From Chthoniobacterales bacterium (GTDB lineage Bacteria > Verrucomicrobiota > Verrucomicrobiia > Chthoniobacterales > UBA10450): a stretch of DNA of 6,979 nucleotides. The DNA lies in NCBI GenBank assembly GCA_013697365.1, contig JACCXA010000156.1, positions 1 to 6,979 on the forward strand, written 5' to 3'. Below are positions 6,681 to 6,979 of this stretch, piece by piece (position 1 is the first letter of the stretch; each line of letters starts with the position of its first letter). Under the pieces are notes generated by a model, which was not told where the DNA came from, ran no database searches, and was given only the letters and a program-made list of their open reading frames with translations. The position numbers and the translations under genes are program-made.

Positions 6681-6696
6681 GAATCGTGGACGATTC
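6681..6696. repeat. Perfect inverted repeat GAATCG-TGGA-CGATTC upstream of rpoZ
   Basis: Two 6-bp arms are exact reverse complements around a 4-nt centre, 48 nt upstream of the chosen rpoZ start. As DNA it is a candidate dimeric operator. As RNA, if the rpoZ leader begins farther upstream, it would form a small stem-loop. There is no T-run after it in either direction, so it is not an intrinsic terminator. Confidence 0.45.
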
Positions 6697-6889
6697 GCCT
6701 GCGAAAACTGGGGGAGAAATCGGGGGGGCAAGCATCGACGGGGAAAGCGAATGGTGACCTTGGGAAGGAAGCAGCGCGGTGTCAATTGATTTGTTGGCTG
6801 CGTTCGAGGCGACTCTTTGTCTACTTTCAACACTCACGCAGGCAGCTGCGCGAGCGACGAATTTTCCTCGGGCGCTCATCGCTGTAAGC

Positions 6890-6918
6890 TTGCAGCGTTG
6901 CCCAGAATACGCCAAATA
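6890..6918 (+). promoter_or_regulatory. Weak candidate promoter for the tRNA gene
   Basis: TTGCAG (6890-6895) and CAAATA (6913-6918) are separated by 17 bp on the plus strand, about 40 nt before the tRNA start. The -35 matches the sigma-70 consensus at 4 of 6 positions and the -10 matches poorly. Position and strand are right for the tRNA, but the sequence support is weak. Confidence 0.25.
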
Positions 6919-6956
6919 TCCTGCGTCGCGGAACCGCGTCTCTCTGCGGCTTAGTT

Positions 6957-6979
6957 CGGGCTGTGGCTCAGCTTGGTAG
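6957..6979 (+). tRNA. 5' end of a tRNA gene, probably tRNA-Pro (cut by right edge)
   Basis: The last 23 bases read as the start of a tRNA: a 7-nt acceptor strand CGGGCTG (6957-6963), T8 at 6964, and the D-arm GCTCAGCTTGGTA (6966-6978) whose stem would close with GAGC just beyond the window. A C at position 1 with this acceptor strand is characteristic of bacterial tRNA-Pro. The anticodon lies outside the window, so the amino acid is inferred and the tRNA call itself is stronger than its identity. Confidence 0.65.

Larger units (their letters stand above)
6634..6956. other. Divergent intergenic region between rpoZ and the tRNA gene
   Basis: About 320 nt without a gene I can support. It contains a perfect 6-bp inverted repeat with a 4-nt loop (6681-6696), a G-rich stretch on the plus strand (6710-6743), a lone TTGACA reading toward rpoZ (6785-6780), and a weak promoter-like pair reading toward the tRNA (6890-6918). 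Open frames in it are short and show no recognisable protein features. Promoters for both flanking genes must lie here unless rpoZ is fed from elsewhere. Confidence 0.55.

Noticed and set aside
6757..6785. Perfect TTGACA -35 reading toward rpoZ
   Set aside because: The hexamer 17 bp downstream is CAAGGT, and neighbouring spacings are no better, so there is no acceptable -10.
6630..6833. 67-codon minus-strand frame whose TGA stop overlaps the rpoZ ATG (ATGA), suggesting coupling
   Set aside because: It starts with GTG without a Shine-Dalgarno. The product is dominated by Pro, Arg, Phe and Ser and contains the translated poly-C run, so it looks like non-coding DNA. The 4-nt overlap is probably chance.

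Overview
The window looks like ordinary chromosomal housekeeping DNA from a moderately GC-rich Gram-negative-type bacterium. My best guess is a soil Verrucomicrobiota (Chthoniobacterales-like). That rests on the style of the omega subunit and the GlnD and Pgi sequences as I remember them, and no marker gene settles it. I saw no transposase, integrase, CRISPR array, toxin-antitoxin pair or phage gene.

Layout, right to left: at the right edge (from about 6957) the first 23 bases of a tRNA, probably tRNA-Pro, run rightward off the window. Everything else lies on the minus strand. The order is rpoZ (6633-6412), icd (6196-4883), pgi (4870-3299), a short soluble histidine kinase (3253-2537), an NtrC-type sigma-54-dependent response regulator (2471-1077), and the N-terminal 324 codons of glnD (972 to beyond position 1). 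Gaps in that order are 215, 12, 45, 65 and 104 nt. icd and pgi are clearly coupled, because the pgi Shine-Dalgarno overlaps the icd stop codon. I saw no convincing intrinsic terminator in any of the gaps, so icd to glnD could be one long transcription unit with internal promoters. This is inference.

How the genes may work together: isocitrate dehydrogenase makes 2-oxoglutarate and NADPH, and phosphoglucose isomerase sits at the top of glycolysis. GlnD senses nitrogen (glutamine) and modifies PII, which itself binds 2-oxoglutarate. The kinase/regulator pair between them is wired for sigma-54 transcription. A carbon/nitrogen-balance theme is plausible, but co-location is the only evidence.

The points most worth a second look are the kinase, which has no sensor domain and a degenerate G1 box; the winged-helix-like tail on Pgi; an apparent insertion in the isocitrate dehydrogenase; and small symmetric or repeated motifs in the three largest gaps. 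Nothing here convincingly amounts to a new biological system.
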